The notes under the pieces: model-generated
The model's input: only the letters and a program-made list of their open reading frames with translations
Database searches by the model: none
What the model was told of the DNA's origin: nothing
Program-made: the position numbers and the translations under genes
Shown here: positions 1-6,991 of the stretch, one piece after another
How positions within the stretch are numbered: the first letter of the stretch is position 1
Layout of the letters: each line of letters opens with the position of its first letter
Source of the DNA: a virus
Strand: one strand, 5' to 3'
Virus record (IMG/VR): IMGVR_UViG_3300020160_001165
Coordinates: 1-32,199 of that record
DNA length: 32,199 nt

Positions 1-50
1 ACGCCGAATGATTTATCTTTATTCCTTGCGGAATGTTTAGTGTGTAATTC

Positions 51-83
51 TTGGGGAGTGTCTAGTTTATAGACACTCCCCAA
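51..83 (-). terminator. Long hairpin closing the small-gene block
   Basis: A perfect 14-bp inverted repeat (arms 51-64 and 70-83, loop GTTTA on the plus strand) begins 18 nt after the stop codon of the last gene. The stem contains a GGGG/CCCC block. There is no T-tract after the second arm in the transcribed direction, so it is not a textbook intrinsic terminator. It could terminate without a U-tail, as proposed for some actinobacterial terminators, or stabilise the mRNA 3' end. A second small hairpin with a GCAA tetraloop follows at 21-34. Confidence 0.65.
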
Positions 84-101
84 TTCCGAATTAACTTTTA
101 G

Positions 102-704
102 TTATTGCTGCCAAGCATTGTATGTAAGGTTATTGATTGAAGGGTTATTCTCCAAAGTCTTTTGCCTTGCAATTTCATCAGAATACTCTTTCAACTCTCT
201 CTTGAAGTCTTCAATGATGTGTGGCTTAGCTGCATCAATTGCTCTGCTTTTCTCTTCATCAATGATTTGAATCAATTCATGCTTCTTAATTGCTTTAGAA
301 ATGTCATTAACAAAGTCTTCATCCTTGAGCAAAAGATAACGAATAGTTGATTGAATAATATCCATAGCAGCTTTACCTGTACCACAAGCATTAATCGGAC
401 TAAAACTTTCCATCAAATTGCGAAGATTATTCTCAATATCAATGTTGTCTGTATCCATATACTCAGCCAGATCCATATGTCTAATTACATCTTTGATATC
501 ACTTTCAACATCTAAGTTGTAATCAACCCAGCTTTGAATCTTATCATCAAGGTCATAATTTTCAATTGCTGATTCAATTTTGTCATCTAAATCGCAATCA
601 TCAACTGCACTCTGAACTTTTTCTTGAAAGTCTTCCATAATAGCTTCAGCAAGAGTTTCCAAACTTGCTTCGCTAATGTCCATTGTTACTTCTAATTTTT
701 CCAT
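102..704 (-). CDS. Acidic helical protein with DLDDKI repeats, unknown function
   Basis: This 200-residue protein is not recognised. The ATG at 704 is chosen because AGAAGGA lies just upstream and the preceding gene stops at 709; a longer reading to 800 would overlap that gene by 92 nt. Residues about 28-75 contain a short acidic repeat (CDLDDKIES, then YDLDDKIQS, then a degenerate copy), and the rest is mostly charged helix, suggesting a coiled-coil or oligomeric protein. No enzyme motif or signal peptide is visible. It is the last gene before the hairpin at 51-83. Confidence 0.8.
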   Translation of the reverse strand: MEKLEVTMDISEASLETLAEAIMEDFQEKVQSAVDDCDLDDKIESAIENYDLDDKIQSWVDYNLDVESDIKDVIRHMDLAEYMDTDNIDIENNLRNLMESFSPINACGTGKAAMDIIQSTIRYLLLKDEDFVNDISKAIKKHELIQIIDEEKSRAIDAAKPHIIEDFKRELKEYSDEIARQKTLENNPSINNLTYNAWQQ

Positions 705-708
705 TTTA

Positions 709-1068
709 TTATCCTTCTGTATCTGTAAATTGTATTGCGAAATCCCAAAGATATGAATTCTCTGAGACTTTTCTCTCTGCGTGGTCAAACCAATCTGCAT
801 AGTGATATTCCATTCCTAGAACATGACCTGTTTCATCAGTCTTAATTTCAATCCAATCTGCTGGGCCTCCACCTGATAAAATAATTTTAGTTACTTTAAA
901 AGTTTCAATACCAGCAGGGAAATCTCCAAGCTCTCTCAATGCTTCTTCTACCTTTTCAGTTTCAGATTCATTATCTCCAATAATGTCATTTAGTTCTTCT
1001 AAATAAGCATTCCGGTCTTGCATTTGTGAATCAATTATTTGTTCACAATTTTTCTTTTCTGTTTTCAT
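709..1068 (-). CDS. Conserved phage protein with SGGGPADW motif
   Basis: This 119-residue protein has a charged helical N-terminus and then a compact alpha/beta part carrying SGGGPADW (about 65-72) and YHYADWFD (about 88-95). The paired 'GGPAD... YHYADWFDHA' pattern resembles small hypothetical proteins of actinobacterial and other phages; this is from memory and no function is known. The ATG overlaps the stop of the upstream gene as ATGA, so the two are probably translationally coupled. It could be a small regulator or inhibitor, but nothing in the sequence decides that. Confidence 0.8.
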   Translation of the reverse strand: MKTEKKNCEQIIDSQMQDRNAYLEELNDIIGDNESETEKVEEALRELGDFPAGIETFKVTKIILSGGGPADWIEIKTDETGHVLGMEYHYADWFDHAERKVSENSYLWDFAIQFTDTEG

Positions 1069-1511
1069 AGTGACATATACCTTTCCATATTTGTCATAAA
1101 TTCCTCAAATGTTTTTGAGTATCTGAGTATTTTTTTCATAGATGAGAATGACTCTTCAATTAAAACAAAAAGTGAAGCCATTCTATCTTCTAATACATAT
1201 TCTTCAAATGAAATATATTCATCAATTACTGCTGGCACTGGTTTACCATTATAATGTGGTTTAAGCCAACCTTCAGATCTACCTTCCATACTATAAGTAT
1301 CAAAGCCATAAAGATTACATAAAGTCATCATTCTACTGCGAAAGTAATAAATTGCTTCTTCATAAGCTTTTTCAAAGTCTTCCTCAGTCATTTGATTAAT
1401 ATGAGCATAAGGATGTTTTGCATTAAATGCATAACTACCTTCGTGAGTCATAAGTCTATATGGATTTTTATATTTGCCTATTGAAATAAATAAAACTTCA
1501 CTCAAAGTCAT
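1065..1511 (-). CDS. Hypothetical phage protein with GRSEGWL motif
   Basis: This 148-residue protein has no assigned function. The ATG at 1511 is preferred over an in-frame TTG at 1529 because GGAAAGGAA directly precedes the ATG and the TTG lacks a ribosome binding site. The middle contains YSMEGRSEGWLKPHYNGK (about 74-91); a GRSGGWL-like stretch recurs in hypothetical phage proteins. The C-terminal third is predicted helical. It is coupled to the next gene through an ATGA overlap. Confidence 0.8.
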   Translation of the reverse strand: MTLSEVLFISIGKYKNPYRLMTHEGSYAFNAKHPYAHINQMTEEDFEKAYEEAIYYFRSRMMTLCNLYGFDTYSMEGRSEGWLKPHYNGKPVPAVIDEYISFEEYVLEDRMASLFVLIEESFSSMKKILRYSKTFEEFMTNMERYMSL

Positions 1512-1559
1512 TTCCTTTCCACAACCCAATTACAAACCAATACTTTGCAACCAAATCTA

Positions 1560-1703
1560 TCATTTATCATTCTCCATTCCATCTTCATTTTTATTTTCCA
1601 TTTCAGTATCGCTATTCTTCATCATGATTGGAATATGTAGTTTCTTTTTGGCTTCTTTTGCTGTAATAGTTGCATCAAAAGATAGCCCCATGTCTTCTTC
1701 CAT
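1560..1703 (-). CDS. Small charged protein, unknown function
   Basis: This 47-residue protein is lysine- and glutamate-rich and ends in an acidic, asparagine-rich tail. The ATG at 1703 is chosen because it follows the stop of the WhiB-like gene by one base and is preceded by TTGGAG at proper spacing. An in-frame ATG at 1721 (53 residues) is possible but has a weaker ribosome binding site and would lie inside the WhiB-like gene. Its tight linkage suggests co-translation with that regulator. No motif is recognised. Confidence 0.6.
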   Translation of the reverse strand: MEEDMGLSFDATITAKEAKKKLHIPIMMKNSDTEMENKNEDGMENDK

Positions 1704-1704
1704 T

Positions 1705-2043
1705 TTAAACTCCAAATTCATTCTTAAGGATATTAGCTTTGATTGATTTAATTTCTTTATTAACAACCATCTTGCAAAGATCAATATCTATTCCGTCTTC
1801 TGGAAATATATTCCTCAATGTATTTCTTTCTTTAGGGGCAAATGACCCCCAAATTCCAAAAACTTCATTATGATTTATTGCATACATTAAGCATTCCGCG
1901 GCTACTTCACATTTTCTACAAATAGCTTTAGCATAGCTTTCTCTATTTGCATTAATTTTGTTATCAGTACTGTCGCAATAAAACATTTGAGAATTTTCAT
2001 TCTTACAAGCTGCTTTTTCTGTCCAATCCAAATTAATTTTCAC
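1705..2043 (-). CDS. WhiB-like iron-sulfur transcriptional regulator
   Basis: WhiB-like (Wbl) proteins bind a [4Fe-4S] cluster and, in characterised actinobacterial members, contact the primary sigma factor to alter promoter choice. The 112-residue product has the family layout: Trp7, the four cluster cysteines C13, C42, C45 and C51 with the C-x2-C-x5-C core, then GIWGS (63-67) in place of the usual GIWGG turn and a following KER. An extra cysteine (C23) and a C-terminal extension of about 30 residues are unusual. The start is GTG at 2043, overlapping the upstream stop at 2033; no ATG lies close enough to keep the N-terminal Trp/Cys. The family is essentially confined to Actinobacteria and their phages, which is the main host clue here. 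Confidence 0.9.
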   Translation of the reverse strand: MKINLDWTEKAACKNENSQMFYCDSTDNKINANRESYAKAICRKCEVAAECLMYAINHNEVFGIWGSFAPKERNTLRNIFPEDGIDIDLCKMVVNKEIKSIKANILKNEFGV

Positions 2044-2377
2044 TTTCTTTTAGCAATGGATATATAACTACATTGTCAAAATACTCAAAGTATTTATCTC
2101 TTTCTTCATTAACTGCTAACATTGCTACTACATGAGATAATAAACACATAATAACATTCAATGCACCTTCTTCTTCTTTTGTTCCAGTAAGCCCGGTCAT
2201 ATTGAAAAGCTTCATCATTACTTCATGACCACCTCGAATACCATCTTTATGGTCAATGTTTTTCAACATATGAGTTACTATCATTAATGAACTTGTAAAA
2301 TCAGCCAAATCATTTGGGTCTGGATTGATATTTGTATAAAATTCTGGATCTTTATTGAAATCTTCAAAACTAAACAT
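2033..2377 (-). CDS. Hypothetical helical phage protein
   Basis: This 114-residue protein is not recognised. The ATG at 2377 overlaps the upstream stop as TAATG; an in-frame GTG at 2386 would add three residues. The C-terminal two thirds is predicted helical with a hydrophobic, methionine-rich segment (about 70-95) that is too interrupted by charges to be a confident membrane span. It sits immediately before the WhiB-like gene with a short overlap. Confidence 0.75.
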   Translation of the reverse strand: MFSFEDFNKDPEFYTNINPDPNDLADFTSSLMIVTHMLKNIDHKDGIRGGHEVMMKLFNMTGLTGTKEEEGALNVIMCLLSHVVAMLAVNEERDKYFEYFDNVVIYPLLKESEN

Positions 2378-2868
2378 TACCACCACACTGCCGAACCATC
2401 GCTTGTTTTTCCAACAAACTTAAGCCACCACGCAGCGTAAATCCAATCTTTAATATAACTATCTTTATTTTCTTCAAGCACTTCGCCTTTCTCTACCATT
2501 TTATTAACCGCATATGACCAAGATTCCATATACTGAAACATAACATCAGACATTTCTAAACAAGTATCTGCATCAATTCCATCATCTCTATTCCCATAGA
2601 AATCTGTAGGCATATCATTATCAAAATTTGGATTGTATTTGATCATTGCTTCCAACATTTGATTTCCATATTTACCCCTATACCAACAATCAGTTCCAAG
2701 CATTCCATAAACCGGGGCTATACCCTCCAGCATTGGCTCACTTTCATACTCATTCATATATGGGCAATTTCCAGATTCCTGTGTATCTTTACAAAGAATT
2801 TGATTATCGCTATTCCTTACAGCATTATTTGCACAAGGATAATTTTGTGGCATATTATCTAATCCCAT
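2377..2868 (-). CDS. Cysteine-containing phage protein, unknown function
   Basis: This 163-residue protein carries cysteines at 12, 26, 35 and 61 in its N-terminal half, the last in GTDCWYRGKYG, which could form a metal site or disulfides. The C-terminal half is helical and ends in aromatic residues (VWW). A strong AGAGGGA site lies before the ATG. I do not know a function. The cysteine spacing does not match a named zinc-finger class, so metal binding is only a possibility. Confidence 0.75.
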   Translation of the reverse strand: MGLDNMPQNYPCANNAVRNSDNQILCKDTQESGNCPYMNEYESEPMLEGIAPVYGMLGTDCWYRGKYGNQMLEAMIKYNPNFDNDMPTDFYGNRDDGIDADTCLEMSDVMFQYMESWSYAVNKMVEKGEVLEENKDSYIKDWIYAAWWLKFVGKTSDGSAVWW

Positions 2869-2877
2869 TATTCCCTC

Positions 2878-3306
2878 TTATTCTGCCAAACTTAGCATTG
2901 CATGATTTAATGAACCTGTTGCACTTCCGAAGTCATAAACCATTTCCTCTTCATCATCAAATTTAAGGAGACTTGCCAATTCGCTTTGCTTAATGTCAAC
3001 AATTGACAATAAAGTAACTCTACGGCGATCCTTATGCTTACTTGGAGCTCCTTCAATTTCTCCATTTTCATCCAATGGAGCAGCCCAACCTGTTGTCATA
3101 ACGGCAACAAAATCATACATTGATTGCTTTTTGTCAAGATTAATCTCTTCAAGAAGGTCATAAATATCTTCACCTTCTCCAATCATTGTTGCTGTAGTAA
3201 AAGCATTAAGATCAACACCAAATGCCTTTGCTGTATTGCTGTTATTGTTTTTTGAAACAATGCTGTAAACATCTTTCAAAGTTTTTGTCATTTCAATTTC
3301 ATTCAT
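2878..3306 (-). CDS. Conserved actinophage-type protein with GWAAPL motif
   Basis: This 142-residue protein contains FVAVMTTGWAAPLDENGE (about 67-84) followed by GAPSKHKDRRRV (about 87-98) and a beta-rich stretch. The combination 'GWAAPL... PS.H..RRRV' is one I associate with small hypothetical proteins of actinobacteriophages; no function is established. An AAAGGA site precedes the ATG. Its resemblance supports an actinobacterial host but says nothing about activity. Confidence 0.8.
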   Translation of the reverse strand: MNEIEMTKTLKDVYSIVSKNNNSNTAKAFGVDLNAFTTATMIGEGEDIYDLLEEINLDKKQSMYDFVAVMTTGWAAPLDENGEIEGAPSKHKDRRRVTLLSIVDIKQSELASLLKFDDEEEMVYDFGSATGSLNHAMLSLAE

Positions 3307-3323
3307 TTTATTTTTTCCTTTTT

Positions 3324-3866
3324 TTATTTTTCTTTGTTTTCGATATAGATTTCATGGTAATAAGACTCATCAAAATACTTTGAAACTAACTCTGCTTGAT
3401 ACTCTTCTTGACACTTTCCATTTGCCCAAATATTTGAACCACAGAATCCCATTCCTGACTCTTCATAATAAAGGCAAAAGACTAAGTTTGGATAGTCTTT
3501 GCAGATTTTATTAAACGCTTCTATTGGAGGCGACCAAGCTGATTCAAAATTAAAAGCAATTACTGATGTTCCGTTATCATTCTTAGTATAATCTTGACCT
3601 ATGCATAAATCAGATTCTGGCCATTTAGTTCCCCATTTATCAATTCGCCAATCATACCAACTTTTATACCCAAACTTTTCAAGGTTTGCAGTTTGTTGTT
3701 CATCAGGGTTAAATGAAACATTGCCAATGTTTAACTCTTCAGGAGTTGGATAAAGTTTTTCCAGCAACGAATATTCATCATCACCGATGGTAATCACTTT
3801 CATTAACTTTTTCATATCTTCTTGATTGCCGTAAATCGACAAATTATTACTACACCAATTTGGCAT
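3324..3866 (-). CDS. Api92-like (DUF1281-type) ferredoxin-fold protein
   Basis: This 180-residue protein begins MPNWCSNNLSI, the hallmark start of the Api92/YubB-like family found in phages and plasmids. Other family features are LYPTPEEL (38-45), DKWGTKWPESD (about 76-86), FESAWSPP (about 107-114) and a C-terminal LYYEESGMGFCG (about 132-143). Members are annotated with a ferredoxin-like fold domain; their biological role is unknown. The length suits a complete member. The upstream gene stops two bases before this ATG. Confidence 0.85.
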   Translation of the reverse strand: MPNWCSNNLSIYGNQEDMKKLMKVITIGDDEYSLLEKLYPTPEELNIGNVSFNPDEQQTANLEKFGYKSWYDWRIDKWGTKWPESDLCIGQDYTKNDNGTSVIAFNFESAWSPPIEAFNKICKDYPNLVFCLYYEESGMGFCGSNIWANGKCQEEYQAELVSKYFDESYYHEIYIENKEK

Positions 3867-3867
3867 T

Positions 3868-4065
3868 TTAGTTGTATCCTTTTTCTTTGTTGTACTTTTC
3901 AGCTGCTAATTCAATAGCAGTATTTATATGCTTGTGCAATTCTTCCGAATCAATTAAAACTGATGGGCTTAGTATTCCTTGTTTAATCAACTCGTCAATG
4001 GCATCTCCTATTCTTTCAATGTATTCTTCATCCGGCAAATCCGTAAAGTATACTTCTTCTATCAT
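3868..4065 (-). CDS. Small acidic hypothetical protein
   Basis: This 65-residue protein is acidic and helical (DLPDEEYIERIGDAIDELIK at about 8-27). The ATG at 4065 is preferred over the ATG at 4077 because GGGAGAAAG lies at ideal spacing and it forms an ATGA overlap with the upstream stop. No family is recognised. Confidence 0.7.
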   Translation of the reverse strand: MIEEVYFTDLPDEEYIERIGDAIDELIKQGILSPSVLIDSEELHKHINTAIELAAEKYNKEKGYN

Positions 4066-4247
4066 TCTTTCTCCCATTCTGGATTATTAAGAATTACAAG
4101 TGCTTTATCGTAATCCTCTTGTGTTTCCTCATGTGCATCTAATCTATTGAGCAATGAGCAAATCTCTGTATATTCTTTATCATCAATAAACTTAATTCCT
4201 TTATCAATGTCTACTGCGACTAGAAAATAAACTAATTTGTTTTTCAT
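4062..4247 (-). CDS. Small hypothetical protein
   Basis: This 61-residue protein begins MKNKLVYFLVAVDID and is otherwise polar. The ATG at 4247 follows the upstream stop by one base, but its ribosome binding site is weak. In-frame ATGs at 4262 and 4259 would add up to five residues and overlap the previous gene. The N-terminal hydrophobic stretch is too short and too strand-like to call a membrane segment. Function unknown. Confidence 0.65.
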   Translation of the reverse strand: MKNKLVYFLVAVDIDKGIKFIDDKEYTEICSLLNRLDAHEETQEDYDKALVILNNPEWEKE

Positions 4248-4248
4248 A

Positions 4249-4560
4249 TTAGAATTCATCATCCCAATCTATATTCATAGGACCATCTCCCATTTCACAT
4301 TTACCACAAAGAATATCTGGGCCCCACCAAGAACCTATAAAAGTTCCGTGTTCACAGTATTGACTTCTATCATTCCTGTCCCAATCATATTCATCACCAA
4401 TTTCATAATCATCACCCATAACTTCAATCCTTTCATTGACGCTTAATGTCATTAATTCCATATATTTTTGAACTGAAATACCTTTAAGATGAGCATGATA
4501 TTCAATATCAAGTGCTGCATCAGCTTCCATTTCTAATTGTTCATGTGTTAACTCAGTCAT
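4249..4560 (-). CDS. Zinc-knuckle phage protein with CEHGTF motif
   Basis: In this 103-residue protein the C-terminal third carries C69-E-H71-G-T-F and C85-G-K-C88, a plausible zinc site of the form C-x-H ... C-x2-C. The pattern 'C.HGT..G....... C..CE' recurs in small actinobacteriophage proteins of unknown function (memory only). The N-terminal part is helical and acidic. The ATG lies inside the end of the upstream gene (8-nt overlap) and an AGAGGA site lies somewhat far upstream. Confidence 0.75.
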   Translation of the reverse strand: MTELTHEQLEMEADAALDIEYHAHLKGISVQKYMELMTLSVNERIEVMGDDYEIGDEYDWDRNDRSQYCEHGTFIGSWWGPDILCGKCEMGDGPMNIDWDDEF

Positions 4561-4813
4561 AATTATATGATTCCTCTATCTTTCTTTCCCAATCCGTTGT
4601 TACACGAAATTTAATTTTGTTTTCATTAATGCCAACTGGCTCTAATACTGTAATAATTCCTTCTTCAACATCTAATAATGATCCACAATCTTCACATTCC
4701 CATTGTTCCCATTTGGCATATAATTTTTTAACTTCTTCTGACGGATAGGTGATACTTTCACTACTATCAACAAAGAACAAGTTTTCTAATTTACAATTTG
4801 GACATTTTTTCAT
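4553..4813 (-). CDS. Small zinc-ribbon protein
   Basis: This 86-residue protein has two CxxC knuckles, C4-C7 (CPNC) and C40-C43 (CEDC), the usual signature of a zinc ribbon, followed by a beta-rich C-terminus. Such proteins can bind nucleic acid or act as protein adaptors; nothing here separates the two. GAGGATTAAAA provides a clear ribosome binding site before the ATG. Confidence 0.75.
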   Translation of the reverse strand: MKKCPNCKLENLFFVDSSESITYPSEEVKKLYAKWEQWECEDCGSLLDVEEGIITVLEPVGINENKIKFRVTTDWERKIEESYNYD

Positions 4814-4815
4814 TT

Positions 4816-5505
4816 TTAATCCTCAAACAATTTCAGTTGGTTAGGGTTTTCTTTTACTGGAAATATAGGTCTATCAAAACCTTGTTCATCGCACCATTCA
4901 TACCATTCACCCCATCTTTCGGGGTTGCATAATCCTGATTTCAATATTGCTTCCAACATTTTATTATCATTTGGAAATTGATCATAATCTGGATTGAATT
5001 CAAAGTTTAAGTCAATGTCTAATGTATATAGAATTTTTTCAGCCCATCCTTTTTCTTCTGTATTTGTTACAAGAAGTAAGTAATCTGCCATATTTTCAAT
5101 ATAATCAACACACTCATCGTGTAGATTATTTAGATAATCATTCTCATCAGCTATTGGATATTCATTCAATTCGTCATGCCATTTTAATACTGCCTTAAAA
5201 GATTCAGTAATATTGTTTTCATTGTAATTTCCCGGCTCTTTAAGAATTCGACAAATTAAACGATCAATTGAACCACAAGCCCAATGAGAAAATGTTTCAA
5301 TTTTAAAATCATTAGGGTATTTGTTTATTAAATCATCAGTAATTGTTTTAAAGTTTGATCTTTGCATGATATTAGAATCTCTTTGTTTATCAATCCCAGT
5401 AAAACCCCAGGTTATAAACATATCTTCTTCACCCCAATAACCAAAGTCTTCAGGTCTTGCTAATGCTTGTGATGCAAGATTTATAATATTTTCTGTATCT
5501 ATCAT
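4816..5505 (-). CDS. Conserved phage protein ending in a clamp-binding motif
   Basis: This 229-residue protein begins with a helical region followed by FSHWACGSIDRLICRI (about 72-87) and LNEYPIADENDY (about 113-124). The 'HWACG... EYP..DE.D' pattern is one I know from hypothetical actinobacteriophage proteins of similar length. The last ten residues include Q223-L-K-L-F227, matching the QLxLF consensus by which many proteins bind the bacterial sliding clamp DnaN. An exposed C-terminal position is typical for such motifs. GGGAGAA before the ATG gives a strong start. Clamp binding is inference. Confidence 0.8.
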   Translation of the reverse strand: MIDTENIINLASQALARPEDFGYWGEEDMFITWGFTGIDKQRDSNIMQRSNFKTITDDLINKYPNDFKIETFSHWACGSIDRLICRILKEPGNYNENNITESFKAVLKWHDELNEYPIADENDYLNNLHDECVDYIENMADYLLLVTNTEEKGWAEKILYTLDIDLNFEFNPDYDQFPNDNKMLEAILKSGLCNPERWGEWYEWCDEQGFDRPIFPVKENPNQLKLFED

Positions 5506-5506
5506 T

Positions 5507-6049
5507 TTAATTCTCCCATTCGTAGTATCCTAATTCCTCCAGATATTCTTTAGATTCATCAAAACCGAATTTTTTATCAATATCAATAACTCCATTTGCA
5601 ACATCTCTAATAACCAATGCTGCATCTTTATTTGTAATATCAGTAAAACAATCTTCATCTTCACTAAGACCAAAATTACATTTTTCTATATAATAAGTCC
5701 ATACTGTATCAATATTCATTAGAAAAAGATTGTTAGCTTGTGCATAAGTTAAATCAAGCCATTCCCTTCCTCTATCTTCAATTGTTTTATCGTCTTGCAT
5801 CATAGCAATTGGTTTGAAATTGTTTTCAATTGCAGTTGCCCATCCAGCAATACAACAAGCTGTACCACAATCTAAAGGTTCAAGAAAAATATCGACATTA
5901 AAAACTGGAGCATAATCTGTTTTCCAGAAGTATACGCCATTAGAATATTCTTTTTTTACTTTTTGAGAAATCCAATATTGCATTTCAAACTTATGTTCTG
6001 GCAGATCTTCAATATAATCTGCAAGTTGTAACATTCTATCTTTGTTCAT
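5507..6049 (-). CDS. Conserved phage protein with CGTACCIAGWA motif
   Basis: This 180-residue protein has its key feature at C61-GTA-C65-C66-IAGWA, a cysteine-rich turn followed by a helix that recurs in hypothetical phage and bacterial proteins ('CGT.AC.AGWA'). A DLTYAQANNLF segment (about 99-109) follows and the C-terminus is helical and acidic. Three close cysteines could bind metal, but no fourth ligand is obvious. Function is unknown. AGGAG at good spacing defines the start, which is coupled to the upstream membrane peptide by an ATGA overlap. Confidence 0.8.
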   Translation of the reverse strand: MNKDRMLQLADYIEDLPEHKFEMQYWISQKVKKEYSNGVYFWKTDYAPVFNVDIFLEPLDCGTACCIAGWATAIENNFKPIAMMQDDKTIEDRGREWLDLTYAQANNLFLMNIDTVWTYYIEKCNFGLSEDEDCFTDITNKDAALVIRDVANGVIDIDKKFGFDESKEYLEELGYYEWEN

Positions 6050-6156
6050 TTTGAACTCCTATCATCTCTTGATTCACTAATCATCATTGCTAAACCAATA
6101 AATGCTATTGGTAATGCAATTAAAAATACAATTGCAAAACTAAATATTTTAATCAT
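6046..6156 (-). CDS. 36-residue single-helix membrane peptide
   Basis: This short gene reads MIKIFSFAIVFLIALPIAFI, then a few more hydrophobic residues, then a charged tail (SESRDDRSSK). Residues 4-26 form a clear transmembrane helix with a polar C-terminus. AGGAATAGCG precedes the ATG at correct spacing. It overlaps the upstream gene by 8 nt and the downstream gene as ATGA, exactly as neighbouring genes do. It could alter the host membrane, exclude other phages or be a small lysis-related protein; none of these is shown. Confidence 0.7.
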   Translation of the reverse strand: MIKIFSFAIVFLIALPIAFIGLAMMISESRDDRSSK

Positions 6157-6472
6157 TCGCTATTCCTAACTCTTCCATTGCTAATTTGTCCCAGCTTTCA
6201 GGCAATCTTTTTTCAATCTCATAAACATAACTATCAGCTTCTTCATTTTCTGTATTCCAATACATACAAACTTCACCATAAGCTCCAAAGTCGTGGTCAA
6301 ACCATTTTTGTTTAAATGTAATTCCTTTACTTTCTGCATCAATGAATGTACGATTTAGTTGATTAATATAAGCAGTCATTTCTTTCAATGCATCTTTGCG
6401 ATAATTTTCACTACCAACTTGAGCACAATCTTCTTCATAAGGTGATGAGCCAATTTCAATATATTCTTTCAT
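6149..6472 (-). CDS. Conserved phage protein (IGSSP/CAQVG family)
   Basis: This 107-residue protein begins MKEYIEIGSSPYEEDCAQVG, then carries FDHDFGAYGEV (about 58-68) and an acidic C-terminal helix. The combination 'IGS.P.eE.CAQVG ... HDFG.Y.EV' marks a small protein family I recognise from many phages and some bacteria, with no known function. It is near full length for that family. AAAGGA precedes the ATG. Confidence 0.8.
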   Translation of the reverse strand: MKEYIEIGSSPYEEDCAQVGSENYRKDALKEMTAYINQLNRTFIDAESKGITFKQKWFDHDFGAYGEVCMYWNTENEEADSYVYEIEKRLPESWDKLAMEELGIAND

Positions 6473-6484
6473 TTCACTATTCCT

Positions 6485-6604
6485 TTATTTCCAAGTTCCA
6501 GCAACATTCCAATTATCCATTGGCATTGTTTCAAAACAATCATCACAGATATCAATATCTTCGTCAATTTGTTTTTCACAATTTAAACATTTAATTTGTT
6601 CCAT
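6485..6604 (-). CDS. 39-residue zinc-ribbon peptide
   Basis: This very short gene has C6-x2-C9 and C20-x2-C23, a minimal zinc ribbon, then a tryptophan-containing tail (NWNVAGTWK). It is supported by a TAATG junction with the upstream mini-gene and by the paired knuckles. It may be a small adaptor or nucleic-acid-binding peptide. It lies between two well-supported genes and fills an otherwise empty 236-nt gap together with the next entry. Confidence 0.65.
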   Translation of the reverse strand: MEQIKCLNCEKQIDEDIDICDDCFETMPMDNWNVAGTWK

Positions 6605-6717
6605 TAGTTTATTCTTCCATTTCTATCTTTAAATACTTTTTGTTCATAACAGACAATACAAATATTGTCTTCTGGTTCTTCTTCATACAACTCTTCACAG
6701 TTATAGCATTTATACAT
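6604..6717 (-). CDS. 37-residue zinc-ribbon peptide
   Basis: This mini-gene reads MYKCYNCEELYEEEPED and carries C4-x2-C7 and C20-x2-C23, almost the same spacing as the next mini-gene downstream, so the pair may be an old duplication. Its ATG lies inside the end of the upstream gene, and its stop shares one base with the next start. The tail is basic (KVFKDRNGRIN). Function unknown. Confidence 0.65.
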   Translation of the reverse strand: MYKCYNCEELYEEEPEDNICIVCYEQKVFKDRNGRIN

Positions 6718-6991
6718 ACATAACTTCAGTTTCCCATAAAAGCCAATCTGGATTAAATTCTAAATCTAGATCGCAAGTATAATCTTCAACCAATTCTCTA
6801 TCTGGCATGTAATCATCTATGTCAAAATTACTCCAACTATCATTGATAGACTCAAATGAAGCTTCATCAACTTGTGATGCTTTTTTAATTTTTAAAAGCA
6901 AATTGGTTTCATCTCGCTTAGTGCAGCTTTCGCTTTCACATAAACAAAAAATTTCATTCATATTGCTTTCTTTATTCTTACTGTTCTCCAT
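6710..6991 (-). CDS. Acidic hypothetical protein
   Basis: This 93-residue protein uses the ATG at 6991, preceded by a strong AAGGAGAAGAGT; a longer reading to 7063 would overlap the upstream gene by 86 nt and has no ribosome binding site. The N-terminal 40 residues contain three cysteines (FCLCESESC), and the remainder is acidic with a conserved-looking LEFNPDWLLWE end. No family recognised. Confidence 0.7.
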   Translation of the reverse strand: MENSKNKESNMNEIFCLCESESCTKRDETNLLLKIKKASQVDEASFESINDSWSNFDIDDYMPDRELVEDYTCDLDLEFNPDWLLWETEVMYV

